Origin: Pseudomonas sp.
GTDB taxonomy: Bacteria > Pseudomonadota > Gammaproteobacteria > Pseudomonadales > Pseudomonadaceae
Length of the DNA: 43,327 nucleotides
Assembly (NCBI RefSeq): GCF_030683065.1
Contig: NZ_JAUXMX010000054.1
Coordinates: 1-43,327 of the forward strand
Direction: 5' to 3'
Positions 24,733-33,128 of the stretch are shown here, in pieces (the stretch's first letter is position 1; every line of letters begins with the position of its first letter). The position numbers and the translations under genes are program-made. The notes under the pieces are model-generated. The model searched no databases. It worked only from the letters and a program-made list of their open reading frames with translations, and was not told the DNA's origin.

Positions 24733-25683
24733 ATGAGCGAAGTCAAGCATTCACGCCTGATCATTCTGGGTTCCGGGCCTGCCGGTTATGCAGCTGCGGT
24801 ATACGCCGCCCGCGCCAACCTCAAGCCAGTGGTGATCACCGGCATCCAGCCCGGCGGCCAACTGACCACCACGACAGAAGTGGACAACTGGCCAGGTGAC
24901 GTCGAAGGCTTGACCGGCCCTGCGCTCATGGAACGCATGCAAAAACATGCCGAACGCTTCGACACCGAGATCCTGTATGACCACATCCATACGGCCGAGT
25001 TGCAACAACGTCCGTTTATCCTCAAAGGCGACAGCGCCACCTACAGCTGCGATGCACTGATCATCGCAACCGGCGCTTCAGCCCAGTACCTCGGCCTGCC
25101 GTCAGAAGAAGCCTTTGCCGGCAAAGGGGTTTCGGCCTGCGCCACATGCGACGGATTCTTCTACCGCAACCAAGTGGTCGCAGTGATTGGTGGCGGTAAC
25201 ACCGCCGTCGAAGAAGCGCTGTACCTGTCCAATATCGCCAAAGAAGTCCATCTGGTTCACCGTCGCGACAAGCTGCGCTCGGAAAAAATCCTGCAAGATA
25301 AATTGTTCGACAAGGCCGCCAATGGCAACGTGTACCTGCACTGGAATCACACCCTGGAGGAGGTGCTTGGCGATGCTAGCGGTGTAACCGGCGTACACCT
25401 GAAAGACACCACTAACGGCCAATCCAAAGAGCTGCCTCTGACTGGGGTATTCATCGCCATTGGCCACAAGCCCAACACCGACCTGTTCCAAGGCCAGCTA
25501 GAAATGCGTGACGGCTACCTACTGATCAAGGGCGGCAGCGAAGGCAATGTTACTGCCACCAGCATCGAGGGCGTGTTCGCTGCCGGCGACGTGGCCGACC
25601 ACGTATACCGTCAGGCAATCACCTCTGCAGGAGCCGGCTGCATGGCTGCGCTGGATGTCGAAAAATTCCTCGACGATAATTGA
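24733..25683 (+). CDS. trxB: Thioredoxin-disulfide reductase
   Basis: The 316-residue FAD flavoenzyme reduces thioredoxin with NADPH. The FAD site is GSGPAGYAAAVYA (13-25), the redox motif is CATC (Cys136-Cys139) in SACATCDGFFYRN, the NADPH site is VIGGGNTAVEEA, and the C-terminal FAD motif is GVFAAGDVAD. It is of normal length and cytosolic. The ATG at 24733 follows GAGGTGTTTCT. It is divergent from ftsK, whose promoter shares the 248-base space. Confidence 0.98.
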   Translation: MSEVKHSRLIILGSGPAGYAAAVYAARANLKPVVITGIQPGGQLTTTTEVDNWPGDVEGLTGPALMERMQKHAERFDTEILYDHIHTAELQQRPFILKGDSATYSCDALIIATGASAQYLGLPSEEAFAGKGVSACATCDGFFYRNQVVAVIGGGNTAVEEALYLSNIAKEVHLVHRRDKLRSEKILQDKLFDKAANGNVYLHWNHTLEEVLGDASGVTGVHLKDTTNGQSKELPLTGVFIAIGHKPNTDLFQGQLEMRDGYLLIKGGSEGNVTATSIEGVFAAGDVADHVYRQAITSAGAGCMAALDVEKFLDDN

Positions 25684-25738
25684 TCTGCCTCGGGCGCACG
25701 CCCGGTAATCAGCTTAGCCAGGGCCTTGATCAGAAACG

Positions 25739-25764
25739 CTGCTCCAGACAGTCGTCTGGAGCAG
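25739..25764. other. Hairpin between trxB and aat
   Basis: The perfect 11-bp stem CTGCTCCAGAC/GTCTGGAGCAG with a four-base loop lies 55 bases past the trxB stop. There is no T tract, so it may stabilise the trxB mRNA end rather than act as a full intrinsic terminator. A smaller CGGGCG/CGCCCG hairpin lies at about 25691-25704. Confidence 0.7.
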
Positions 25765-25837
25765 TAACCCCCGCTTAAAGCCTGAGACCCGGAAATATGC
25801 CAACCACCCTGCCCTCCCCCACCTGCGGCTCCCTTAA

Positions 25838-26518
25838 ATGCTGACCTGGTTGCAACGCGATTCCTTGTGCTTCCCACCACTGAACAAAGCCCTGCGCGAG
25901 CCCAACGGCCTGCTTGCGGCCGGCGGCGACTTGAGCGCCGAGCGTCTGGTGGCAGCCTATCGCCACGGCTGCTTCCCTTGGTATCAGGACAATCAGCCGA
26001 TTCTCTGGTGGTCGCCGGATCCGCGCACGGTGCTCTTCCCGGATGAACTGCATGTCTCGCGCAGCCTGGCTAAAATTTTGCGGCAGGCACCTTTCCAAGT
26101 GACATTCGATCATGCCTTTGCCAAGGTGATTGAAGCCTGCGCCGCACCGCGCGACTATGCCGAAGGGACCTGGATCACTACCCCAATGCAGCGCGCCTAC
26201 CTTGAATTGCATCGGCGCGGCATTGCCCATTCGGTCGAAGTCTGGCGCGACGGCGAGCTGGTCGGTGGGCTGTATGGGCTGGCGATGGGTCAGTTGTTTT
26301 TTGGCGAATCCATGTTCAGTCGTGCCGATAACGCCTCGAAAGTCGGCTTTGTTACCCTGGTCGAGCAACTGAGAGCCTGGGACTTCGCGCTCATCGACTG
26401 CCAGATGCCCACGCAACACCTGCAAAGCTTTGGCGCCAGGCCGATTTCCCGGGCAGATTTCGCTGACTACTTGACGCGCTATATCGACCTGCCCAGCAAG
26501 GCGTCCTGGAGCGCCTAG
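25838..26518 (+). CDS. aat: Leucyl/phenylalanyl-tRNA--protein transferase
   Basis: The 226-residue enzyme adds Leu or Phe from aminoacyl-tRNA to proteins with N-terminal Arg or Lys, creating ClpS-recognised N-degrons. Family signatures are LNGL-like PNGLLAAGGDLSAERLV (22-38), GCFPWYQDNQPILWWSPDPR (44-63) and the FGESMFSRADNASKVGF segment. The start at 25838 gives MLTWLQRDSL, the usual N-terminus. It is followed 55 bases later by bpt, and clpS/clpA lie within 4 kb. Confidence 0.97.
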   Translation: MLTWLQRDSLCFPPLNKALREPNGLLAAGGDLSAERLVAAYRHGCFPWYQDNQPILWWSPDPRTVLFPDELHVSRSLAKILRQAPFQVTFDHAFAKVIEACAAPRDYAEGTWITTPMQRAYLELHRRGIAHSVEVWRDGELVGGLYGLAMGQLFFGESMFSRADNASKVGFVTLVEQLRAWDFALIDCQMPTQHLQSFGARPISRADFADYLTRYIDLPSKASWSA

Positions 26519-26573
26519 GCGAGTACCTCAGCGTGGCTTACACTTGCCTAAGGCATTACCCCGAGAGTCGATC

Positions 26574-27281
26574 ATGACCGAGTTGGCCCGCCTGAAGTTT
26601 TACGCTACCCAGCCCCATCCGTGCAGCTACCTGTCCGAGGAGCAGGCCACCACCCTGTTCCTCGACCCCAGCCAGCCAATGGATGTGGATGTTTATGCTG
26701 AACTTTCGGAAATGGGTTTTCGCCGCAGCGGCGACCACCTCTACCGCCCTCACTGCCAGCGCTGTTCGGCCTGCGTGCCTGCGCGCATTCCTGTCGACCA
26801 GTTCAAGGCAAACCGTCAACAGCGGCGGATTCTAAAACGCAATCTCGATATACAGGTCCGCGCTGTACGCCCGGTTTTCACCGAGGAGTATTACAATCTC
26901 TATGTCCGTTATATTGAGCAACGCCATGCCGATGGCGACATGTACCCGCCTAACCGCGAGCAGTTCTCCACCTTCCTGGTGCGCGACTTACCATTTTCCC
27001 GCTTCTACGAGTTTCGCCAACACGGCCGCCTACTAGCGATTGCAGTGACTGACGTGCTGCCCAATGGGCTTTCAGCTGTGTATACCTTTTACGAGCCAAG
27101 CGAAGAGCGCCGCAGCCTTGGACGCCTCGCTATTCTTTGGCAAATCAGTGAGTCCGCGCGCCTGGGGCTGCACGCCCTGTACCTTGGCTACTGGATCAAA
27201 AACTGCCGAAAAATGAGCTACAAGACGCAATATCGACCAATTGAACTGTTCATTAATCAGCGCTGGGCCACTCTTACCTGA
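26574..27281 (+). CDS. bpt: Aspartate/glutamate leucyltransferase (Bpt)
   Basis: The 235-residue arginyltransferase-like enzyme (often called ate) transfers Leu to proteins with N-terminal Asp or Glu. The N-terminal domain has the conserved CSYLSEEQA near residue 15 and the cysteine pair in HCQRCSACVPARIP (about 60-73). The C-terminal acyltransferase-like domain has YTFYEPSEERRSLG and YLGYWIKNCRKMSYK. I chose the ATG at 26574 (MTELARLKFY), the family start; the frame opens earlier without a good site. It completes the pair of N-degron transferases. Confidence 0.96.
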   Translation: MTELARLKFYATQPHPCSYLSEEQATTLFLDPSQPMDVDVYAELSEMGFRRSGDHLYRPHCQRCSACVPARIPVDQFKANRQQRRILKRNLDIQVRAVRPVFTEEYYNLYVRYIEQRHADGDMYPPNREQFSTFLVRDLPFSRFYEFRQHGRLLAIAVTDVLPNGLSAVYTFYEPSEERRSLGRLAILWQISESARLGLHALYLGYWIKNCRKMSYKTQYRPIELFINQRWATLT

Positions 27282-27388
27282 AGTCACTTGGCGCGCGCCC
27301 TGCTTTTCGGGCACAATGCACGCCGCTTTTGCCTGGAGCCAGTTGCACCGGGCCATGGCCATACTTTGGATACCGAGGGCTTTACTGA

Positions 27389-27607
27389 ATGTCGAAAGAA
27401 GACAGCTTCGAAATGGAAGGCACTGTCGTCGACACCCTGCCTAACACCATGTTTCGTGTGGAGTTGGAAAACGGGCACGTCGTTACCGCGCACATCTCCG
27501 GAAAGATGCGCAAAAACTACATCCGCATTCTGACTGGCGACAAGGTTCGTGTAGAACTGACGCCTTACGACCTGAGCAAAGGTCGCATCACCTACCGCGC
27601 TCGCTAA
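27389..27607 (+). CDS. infA: Translation initiation factor IF-1
   Basis: The 72-residue S1-fold (OB) protein binds the ribosomal A site with IF-2 and IF-3 during initiation. The sequence ([16 protein letters not shown], then [20 protein letters not shown] and YRAR at the end) is the classic bacterial IF-1. GAGGG lies upstream of the ATG. Its position between bpt and clpA is the conserved gammaproteobacterial arrangement. Confidence 0.98.
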
Positions 27608-27857
27608 CAGATTATTGAAGAACACTGCTTGGCAGCTATACGACTATGAGCATCAGGCGTTAAAGCGCGGCATCAGCGCGCTTCAAGTTGGCTCCAGGAG
27701 CCTGCCGGACTTAAGACTGCTTTTCAGCTGAAGTCCGACAGCCTCCAGGGCTAAGCAAGCAAAGGGAATTGCACTTCTCGCTTAGCTGACTTGCCCACCA
27801 GCGCCTGTATTCCAGTCAAAGCTTTCTTGCATCTCTTCAAGACCTGAATAAATCAGG
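27608..27857. other. infA-clpA intergenic stretch
   Basis: Together with the following terminator this is a 321-base stretch between the convergent infA and clpA genes. I see no gene in it. It contains the imperfect inverted repeat listed at 27697-27746 and a GCGCGGCATCAGCGCGC hairpin near 27665-27681. Confidence 0.6.
27697..27746. repeat. Imperfect 16-bp inverted repeat, REP-like
   Basis: The arms at 27697-27712 and 27731-27746 pair over 16 positions with two mismatches, separated by an 18-base loop. It lies between the convergent infA and clpA genes, a usual site for REP-type elements. There is no T tract. I saw no second copy in the window. Confidence 0.55.
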
Positions 27858-27900
27858 CGCTCATAAAAACGCCCGGCATTGCCGGGCGTTTTTATGAGCG
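27858..27900. terminator. Bidirectional terminator between infA and clpA
   Basis: A perfect 20-bp stem (27858-27877 with 27881-27900) with a three-base loop has a GCCCGGC/GCCGGGC core flanked by A5 and T5. It ends both convergent transcripts. Confidence 0.95.
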
Positions 27901-27928
27901 CTATTTCAGTCGGAGCAAATCGGCGACC

Positions 27929-30199
27929 TCAAGCCATTTCCGCAGTGGTTTCGAACTCAAAGGTCAGTTCGTCGCCACTTAGATCGATATGAGCTACGCC
28001 GCCATGCTCGGCCAACTCGCCAAACAGGATCTGCTCCGCAAGAGGGCGCTTGATCTTCTCCTGAATCAGGCGCGCCATAGGCCTTGCCCCCATCTGCACA
28101 TCGTAGCCTTTCTCTGCCAGCCAACCGCGCGCAGCATCGCTGACCTCAAGCATCACGTGCTTATCCTCAAGTTGCGCCTGCAGCTCGGTGAGGAACTTGT
28201 CGACGATGCTCTTGATCACTTCATGGCTTAGGCGGCCGAACTGGATAATGGTATCCAGACGGTTGCGGAACTCCGGTGTGAAGCTCTTCTTGATCACTTC
28301 CATGGCATCGGACGCATGGTCCTGATAAGTGAAGCCGATGGACGCCCGCGCAGCAGTCTCTGCCCCGGCGTTGGTAGTCATGACCAGAATCACATTACGA
28401 AAATCCGCCTTACGTCCATTGTTGTCAGTCAACGTGCCGTGATCCATCACCTGCAGCAATAGATTGAAAACCTCCGGATGAGCCTTCTCGATTTCATCGA
28501 GAAGCAATACGCAGTACGGCGTCTTGGTGACCGCCTCGGTCAGCAAGCCACCCTGATCAAAACCGACGTAGCCCGGGGGCGCACCAATCAGCCGAGAGAC
28601 CGTGTGCCGCTCCATGTATTCCGACATATCAAAGCGCACCAGCTCAACGCCTAGCGCCTTGGACAATTGGCGAGCCGCCTCAGTTTTGCCGACACCGGTA
28701 GGCCCAGCAAAGAGGAACGAGCCAACGGGCTTGTCGGGCGCCTTGAGTCCGGCACGCGACAGCTTGATAGCGGTACACAGGGAGTCGATTGCAGCGTCCT
28801 GACCAAACACGGTGAGTTTGAGATCACGCTCCAGGTTACGCAGCAACTCCTTGTCCGAGCTACTGACGTGTTTAGGCGGAATTCGTGCAATTTTCGCAAC
28901 GATATCCTCAACCTGCGCCACCTCAATGCGCTTGAGCCGTTTTTCAATAGGCTGCAAGCGTTGGTATGCGCCCGCCTCGTCAATTACGTCGATGGCCTTG
29001 TCCGGCATATGCCGATCGTTGATATAGCGTGCGGCAAGCTCGGCTGCAGCGCGCAACGCCTCATCGCTATATTCGATGCTATGGTGCTGCTCGAAACGGC
29101 CCTTGAGGCCCTTGAGGATGCCATAAGTGTCGTCTACCGAAGGCTCACTGACATCGACTTTCTGGAAGCGTCGTGCCAAGGCACGATCTTTCTCGAAAAT
29201 ACCGCGAAATTCTTGAAAAGTAGTCGAGCCAATGCAGCGGATCTCACCAGAAGAGAGCATGGGCTTAAGCAGATTCGAGGCGTCCATGACGCCACCGGAT
29301 GCAGCCCCTGCACCGATTATGGTGTGTATCTCGTCGATAAAAAGAATCGCATGTGGACGCTTGCGCAGCTCGTTAAGCAGCGCCTTGAGACGCTTTTCGA
29401 AGTCGCCACGGTATTTGGTCCCGGCGAGCAAGGAACCGAGGTCCAGTGAGTAGACCACGCTGCTAGCGAGCAGATCGGGCACCTGATTATCGACGATACG
29501 CTTGGCCAATCCCTCAGCGATAGCAGTCTTGCCAACGCCAGCCTCACCGACCAGCAATGGATTATTCTTGCGCCGCCGCGCCAGGATCTGGGCGACCCGC
29601 TCAACTTCCATCTCCCGGCCGACCAGTGGATCAATACGACCTTGGCGGGCCAGCTCATTCAAGTTGCTGGTATAGGCATCCAGAGGATTGCTTGAGGCCG
29701 AAGACTCACCGCCCTCGTCATCCTGTGCTTCCTGCTCGCCCTCAGCATGCCCCCCATGCCCCGGTACCTTGGAAATTCCGTGGGCAATGAAGTTGACAAC
29801 ATCAATGCGCGCAACACTTTGCTGCTTAAGCAAAAATACTGCCTGGCTTTCCTGCTCGCTAAAAATCGCAACCAGCACGTTGGCGCCAGTCACCTCGCGC
29901 TTGCCGGAGCTTTGCACATGGAATACGGCGCGCTGCAATACTCGCTGAAAGCCTAGGGTAGGCTGAGTCTCACGCTCTTCGTCATGCGGTGGAATCAACG
30001 GGGTGGTGGAATCGATGAACTCCTGAAGGTCGCGACGCAATTTGTCGAGGTTGGCACCGCATGCGCGCAATACGCTGGCGGCGGCCTCATTATCCAATAG
30101 AGCCAAAAGGAGGTGCTCAACCGTCATGAATTCATGACGCTTGGTGCGGGCCTCCTTGAAGGCTAGATTGAGGGTGACTTCGAGCTCTCGATTTAACAT
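27929..30199 (-). CDS. clpA: ATP-dependent Clp protease ATPase subunit ClpA
   Basis: The 756-residue Hsp100 unfoldase feeds substrates to ClpP. It has an N-terminal Clp repeat domain (about 1-140, the ClpS docking site), AAA+ module 1 with Walker A GEAGVGKT and LFIDEIHTIIG, and module 2 with GPTGVGKTEAARQLS and LLLDEIEKAH. The ClpP-binding loop lies between these motifs and the C-terminal domain. Length matches E. coli ClpA (758). It follows clpS by 29 bases in a leftward clpS-clpA operon, completing the N-degron pathway with aat and bpt nearby. Confidence 0.98.
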   Translation of the reverse strand: MLNRELEVTLNLAFKEARTKRHEFMTVEHLLLALLDNEAAASVLRACGANLDKLRRDLQEFIDSTTPLIPPHDEERETQPTLGFQRVLQRAVFHVQSSGKREVTGANVLVAIFSEQESQAVFLLKQQSVARIDVVNFIAHGISKVPGHGGHAEGEQEAQDDEGGESSASSNPLDAYTSNLNELARQGRIDPLVGREMEVERVAQILARRRKNNPLLVGEAGVGKTAIAEGLAKRIVDNQVPDLLASSVVYSLDLGSLLAGTKYRGDFEKRLKALLNELRKRPHAILFIDEIHTIIGAGAASGGVMDASNLLKPMLSSGEIRCIGSTTFQEFRGIFEKDRALARRFQKVDVSEPSVDDTYGILKGLKGRFEQHHSIEYSDEALRAAAELAARYINDRHMPDKAIDVIDEAGAYQRLQPIEKRLKRIEVAQVEDIVAKIARIPPKHVSSSDKELLRNLERDLKLTVFGQDAAIDSLCTAIKLSRAGLKAPDKPVGSFLFAGPTGVGKTEAARQLSKALGVELVRFDMSEYMERHTVSRLIGAPPGYVGFDQGGLLTEAVTKTPYCVLLLDEIEKAHPEVFNLLLQVMDHGTLTDNNGRKADFRNVILVMTTNAGAETAARASIGFTYQDHASDAMEVIKKSFTPEFRNRLDTIIQFGRLSHEVIKSIVDKFLTELQAQLEDKHVMLEVSDAARGWLAEKGYDVQMGARPMARLIQEKIKRPLAEQILFGELAEHGGVAHIDLSGDELTFEFETTAEMA

Positions 30200-30228
30200 G
30201 GCTTCACCTCGTGCCCAAGCGGCCGGCG

Positions 30229-30591
30229 TTAACCGTCCTTCTCTATTTCACAGAGTAGCGGATGCTGGCTTTCTCTAGCGTACTGATTAACCTGCATTGC
30301 CTTGGTTTCGGCGATGTCACGGGTAAACACTCCGCAAACTGCCCGGCCCTCTGTATGGACGGACAACATGATCTTGGTCGCAAGCTCTCGATTCAAGTTG
30401 AAAAACGCCTCGAGCACTTCGACTACGAAATCCATCGGCGTGTAGTCATCGTTGAATATAACCACCTTATACAGCGGTGGAGCCTGCAGCGCGGGCTTGG
30501 ATTCCTCAACGGCAAGGCCGGTGGAATCATCCTCATGCGTTGCGGGGCGATCCTGATTGAATGTTAGTCGAATCTGGCTACGTGCATGCAT
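30229..30591 (-). CDS. clpS: ClpS adaptor protein
   Basis: The 120-residue adaptor binds N-degrons and hands them to ClpA. The core YKVVIFNDDYTPMDFVVEVL (42-61) contains the NDDYTPM pocket, and HTEGRAVCGVFTRDIAETKA supplies the rest of the fold. An N-terminal extension of about 40 residues is flexible and typical of family members. It precedes clpA on the same strand and is divergent from cspD. Confidence 0.97.
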   Translation of the reverse strand: MHARSQIRLTFNQDRPATHEDDSTGLAVEESKPALQAPPLYKVVIFNDDYTPMDFVVEVLEAFFNLNRELATKIMLSVHTEGRAVCGVFTRDIAETKAMQVNQYARESQHPLLCEIEKDG

Positions 30592-30827
30592 GCTGGAATA
30601 AAGGTTCGTGGCTGGACGAATACGGATGGCAGATAGAGTTTGACCGGCTTCTCAGGCAGTTGCAGCGTCGCCTTGACTATCGGCAAAACGGTGTTACAAA
30701 CAATGAATACCCACCTGTGTAGGTATGAGGGATTCCGCGCCTTCGTCCAAGCCAGTTGATGATTCGTGCGCGGGATCAGATGTCGATGATACTCCAGTCG
30801 CGGAGTTCTTTGCAGAGGGATATCAGC

Positions 30828-31091
30828 ATGCTTAGTGGCAAGGTCAAGTGGTTCAATAACGCCAAGGGTTATGGATTTATTCTGGCTGACGGCCGGGATG
30901 AGGATCTGTTCGCCCACTACTCAGCTATCCAGATGGACGGCTATAAAACCCTGAAAGCGGGCCAACCTGTTCGCTTCGATATTATCCAGGGCCCCAAAGG
31001 ACTCCACGCGGTGAACATCAGTGCCGCGTCGATCACCACCGATATACCGGCTGCGGCAAGCCTGCCCCACCGCAATACGATTGATGCCTGA
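30828..31091 (+). CDS. cspD: Cold shock-like protein CspD
   Basis: The 87-residue OB-fold protein has RNP1 KGYGFI and RNP2-like DLFAHYSAIQ. CspD is induced in stationary phase or starvation in E. coli, inhibits replication, and is turned over by proteases. The ATG at 30828 (MLSGKVKWFNN) follows GAGGGA; earlier ATGs in the frame lack good sites. It is divergent from clpS-clpA, the conserved Pseudomonas and enterobacterial order. Confidence 0.95.
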   Translation: MLSGKVKWFNNAKGYGFILADGRDEDLFAHYSAIQMDGYKTLKAGQPVRFDIIQGPKGLHAVNISAASITTDIPAAASLPHRNTIDA

Positions 31092-31143
31092 ATAGCGCCG
31101 TAACAAATGGGTGTAATCCTTACCCAAGGCGTCACATCCATCG

Positions 31144-31179
31144 ATATAGGGGGTGGCATTCGCAGGCCGCCCCCTATAT
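31144..31179 (+). terminator. Hairpin downstream of cspD
   Basis: The stem ATATAGGGGGTGGC/GCCGCCCCCTATAT (31144-31157 with 31166-31179, one T-G pair) has an eight-base loop and lies 53 bases past the cspD stop. There is no good T tract, so it may be a weak terminator or an mRNA-stabilising structure. Confidence 0.6.
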
Positions 31180-31518
31180 TGCACCGTCCGGCGCACTAAC
31201 CTGCATCGACCGGCTTGAGGCGTCTATTTTTTGAGAATCGCGCCGACCTAGGTCATCGACGAGCCGCCCGCCCGCCTGCCCCCCCCCAGCGAACACAATT
31301 CTCGGAAAACAGAAGAGCTGCGCCGTCATTGCCCAAGCCGGGCTTCTCCAAGGCAGCGGCACCTCTAACCGCCCACCTTGCGCCAGACTGCCAGTGCTGG
31401 CGATGGCGATGGCGATGGCACCAAGCAGCCCAATAAAAAGCGCAATATCGATGCCCTACCGCAAGCTGCTGCGACATGATCAATCGCTTATCCAGCTGCA
31501 TACGTTTTTGTACACATG
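31180..31518. other. Gene-poor stretch between cspD and tRNA-Ser(GGA)
   Basis: Nothing here supports a gene. A run of nine C residues (about 31279-31287) and a short tandem GATGGC (about 31400-31418) are the only simple features. Frames crossing the tRNA are not coding. Confidence 0.6.
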
Positions 31519-31556
31519 CAAAAAACCCCTGACAAATTGCTCTGTCAGGGGTTTTG
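31519..31556 (-). terminator. Terminator after tRNA-Ser(GGA)
   Basis: The 13-bp stem AAAACCCCTGACA/TGTCAGGGGTTTT (31522-31534 with 31543-31555) ends in a T-rich run on the reverse strand. It lies seven bases past the tRNA CCA end. Confidence 0.92.
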
Positions 31557-31562
31557 CGAAAG

Positions 31563-31652
31563 TGGCGGTGAAGGTGGGATTCGAACCCACGATACGATTT
31601 CTCGTATACACACTTTCCAGGCGTGCTCCTTCAACCGCTCGGACACTTCACC
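31563..31652 (-). tRNA. tRNA-Ser(GGA)
   Basis: The 90-base reverse-strand gene has the long variable arm, anticodon GGA in loop CTGGAAA and encoded CCA. It reads TCC and TCT codons. Confidence 0.96.
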
Positions 31653-31745
31653 GGATCTCGACTAACACTAGGTGTCTGTCGAGGCCGGCTAATTTAGCCG
31701 AACAGTTCGCCAAAGGCAAAAGTTTTTTTCAGAATATTCATGCGC

Positions 31746-31970
31746 TTATGCAGAATGCTCGGTATCTGCCCGGCACACAGTGGGCGTTATCTCAAAACGC
31801 TGACGACCAAACAGCAGGAAGCCGAGGGAAATAAACAGACTTAAGAGAAATATAACGATCACCCCCTGCGGACTTTGGCTGTGCACACTGCCAGCCAGCA
31901 ACATCAGCCCCAGCGGAACGACTGCCAGCAACCCGGCACGCACGCCCATGGCCCATTTGTGGTTTCTCAT
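31746..31970 (-). CDS. Small two-segment membrane protein, uncharacterised
   Basis: The 74-residue product has two hydrophobic segments (about residues 11-27 and 36-55) separated by a short polar turn (HSQSPQG). A charged N-terminus (MRNHKW) and a polar tail complete it. I do not recognise a family. The ATG at 31970 has AAGG eight bases upstream; a GTG two codons earlier is possible. It lies upstream of tRNA-Ser(GGA) on the same strand, with the crotonase divergent. Confidence 0.65.
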   Translation of the reverse strand: MRNHKWAMGVRAGLLAVVPLGLMLLAGSVHSQSPQGVIVIFLLSLFISLGFLLFGRQRFEITPTVCRADTEHSA

Positions 31971-32159
31971 GTTCACCGCCTTACGTAGTACCCACCGTCA
32001 CGCTAAAGCAGCGCCCGCACGTGCCGCCAATTACCTGTGTCGATCAGGTCGATAGCCTGTAGCCGCACGCCACAGCTGACTCACCAGTCAGCCACGGCGC
32101 TTTACCTGGACGATGCGGGTGGGTAACGTCTGCTCCACTTCAGCACAAGGAACCGGACC

Positions 32160-32849
32160 ATGAGCGACCTGATCAGCTATCAACTCGACGATGGCATTGC
32201 CACCCTGACCCTGTGTAATGGCAAAGTGAATGCCATCTCCCCGGACGTGATCACTGCGTTCAACGCAGCCCTGGATCGTGCCGCGCAGGACAAGGCTATT
32301 GTCATCATCACCGGCCAACCGGGCATTCTCTCCGGCGGCTACGACCTCAAGGTGATGACCTCGGGCCCACAGAATGCCATCGACTTGGTGGCCTCCGGCT
32401 CGACCCTGGCGCGCCGCATGCTCGCCCACCCCTTCCCGATCATCGTCGCCTGCCCTGGTCATGCGGTGGCCAAGGGTGCTTTTATCCTGCTGTCGTCGGA
32501 TTATCGCATCGGCGTTGAGGGTGCATTCAGCATCGGCCTGAATGAAGTGCAGATCGGCATGACCATGCACCATGCGGGCATCGAACTGGCCCGCGACCGC
32601 CTGCGCAAATCGGCCTTCCATCGCTCAGTGATCAACGGTGAGATGTTCGATCCGCAAGGTGCGGTGGACGCTGGCTTCCTCGATAAAGTCGTGCCTGCTG
32701 AACAGCTGCATGAAGCCGCGCTGGCCGTTGCCAAGCAGATGAAGAAAATCAACATGACCGCGCACAAGAACACCAAACTGAAAGTGCGCAAAGCGTTGCT
32801 CGAAGCCCTCGACCAGGCCATCGAACTGGACAAGCAGCACCTGGGCTAA
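32160..32849 (+). CDS. Crotonase/enoyl-CoA hydratase family protein
   Basis: The 229-residue protein has the crotonase fold, with LSGGYDLKVM (about 57-66) and GHAVAKGAFILLSSDYRIGVE (about 100-120) forming the oxyanion hole. In classic hydratases the second block reads GGGCEL and supplies the first catalytic Glu; here Phe occupies that place. The second catalytic position is present as LNEVQIG. It may therefore be an isomerase, thioesterase-like or hydrolase-like crotonase rather than a standard hydratase. AAGGA precedes the ATG. It stands alone, 280 bases before the acyltransferase gene. Confidence 0.88.
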   Translation: MSDLISYQLDDGIATLTLCNGKVNAISPDVITAFNAALDRAAQDKAIVIITGQPGILSGGYDLKVMTSGPQNAIDLVASGSTLARRMLAHPFPIIVACPGHAVAKGAFILLSSDYRIGVEGAFSIGLNEVQIGMTMHHAGIELARDRLRKSAFHRSVINGEMFDPQGAVDAGFLDKVVPAEQLHEAALAVAKQMKKINMTAHKNTKLKVRKALLEALDQAIELDKQHLG

Positions 32850-33128
32850 CAGTCGCCCTGGAGTACGATCCTGCGCTGCAATGCTGCTCACTAGACAAGT
32901 TCGGCAGAGAGCATCTCGGCGCATCCGCAGCGTTGCCCCAAGACCGGCATCTGGTGCGCAGCGCATTGCGCGTGTGCTTGCTGTTTAGTTGGTAAGCGCT
33001 CAGGGCGGCTTTATCCCTGGCGCTGTCAATCCATGCGCGATCAAGCGTGTCGCTGCAGATAGTCGGCAATTGCCGTAGATAGTGCGCGCCCGTACACTGC
33101 GCGCCTTTTCTTGTGGCGGACCAACTCA

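Noticed and set aside
31394..31834. 146-codon open frame near tRNA-Ser(GGA)
   Set aside because: It passes through the tRNA gene and its terminator.
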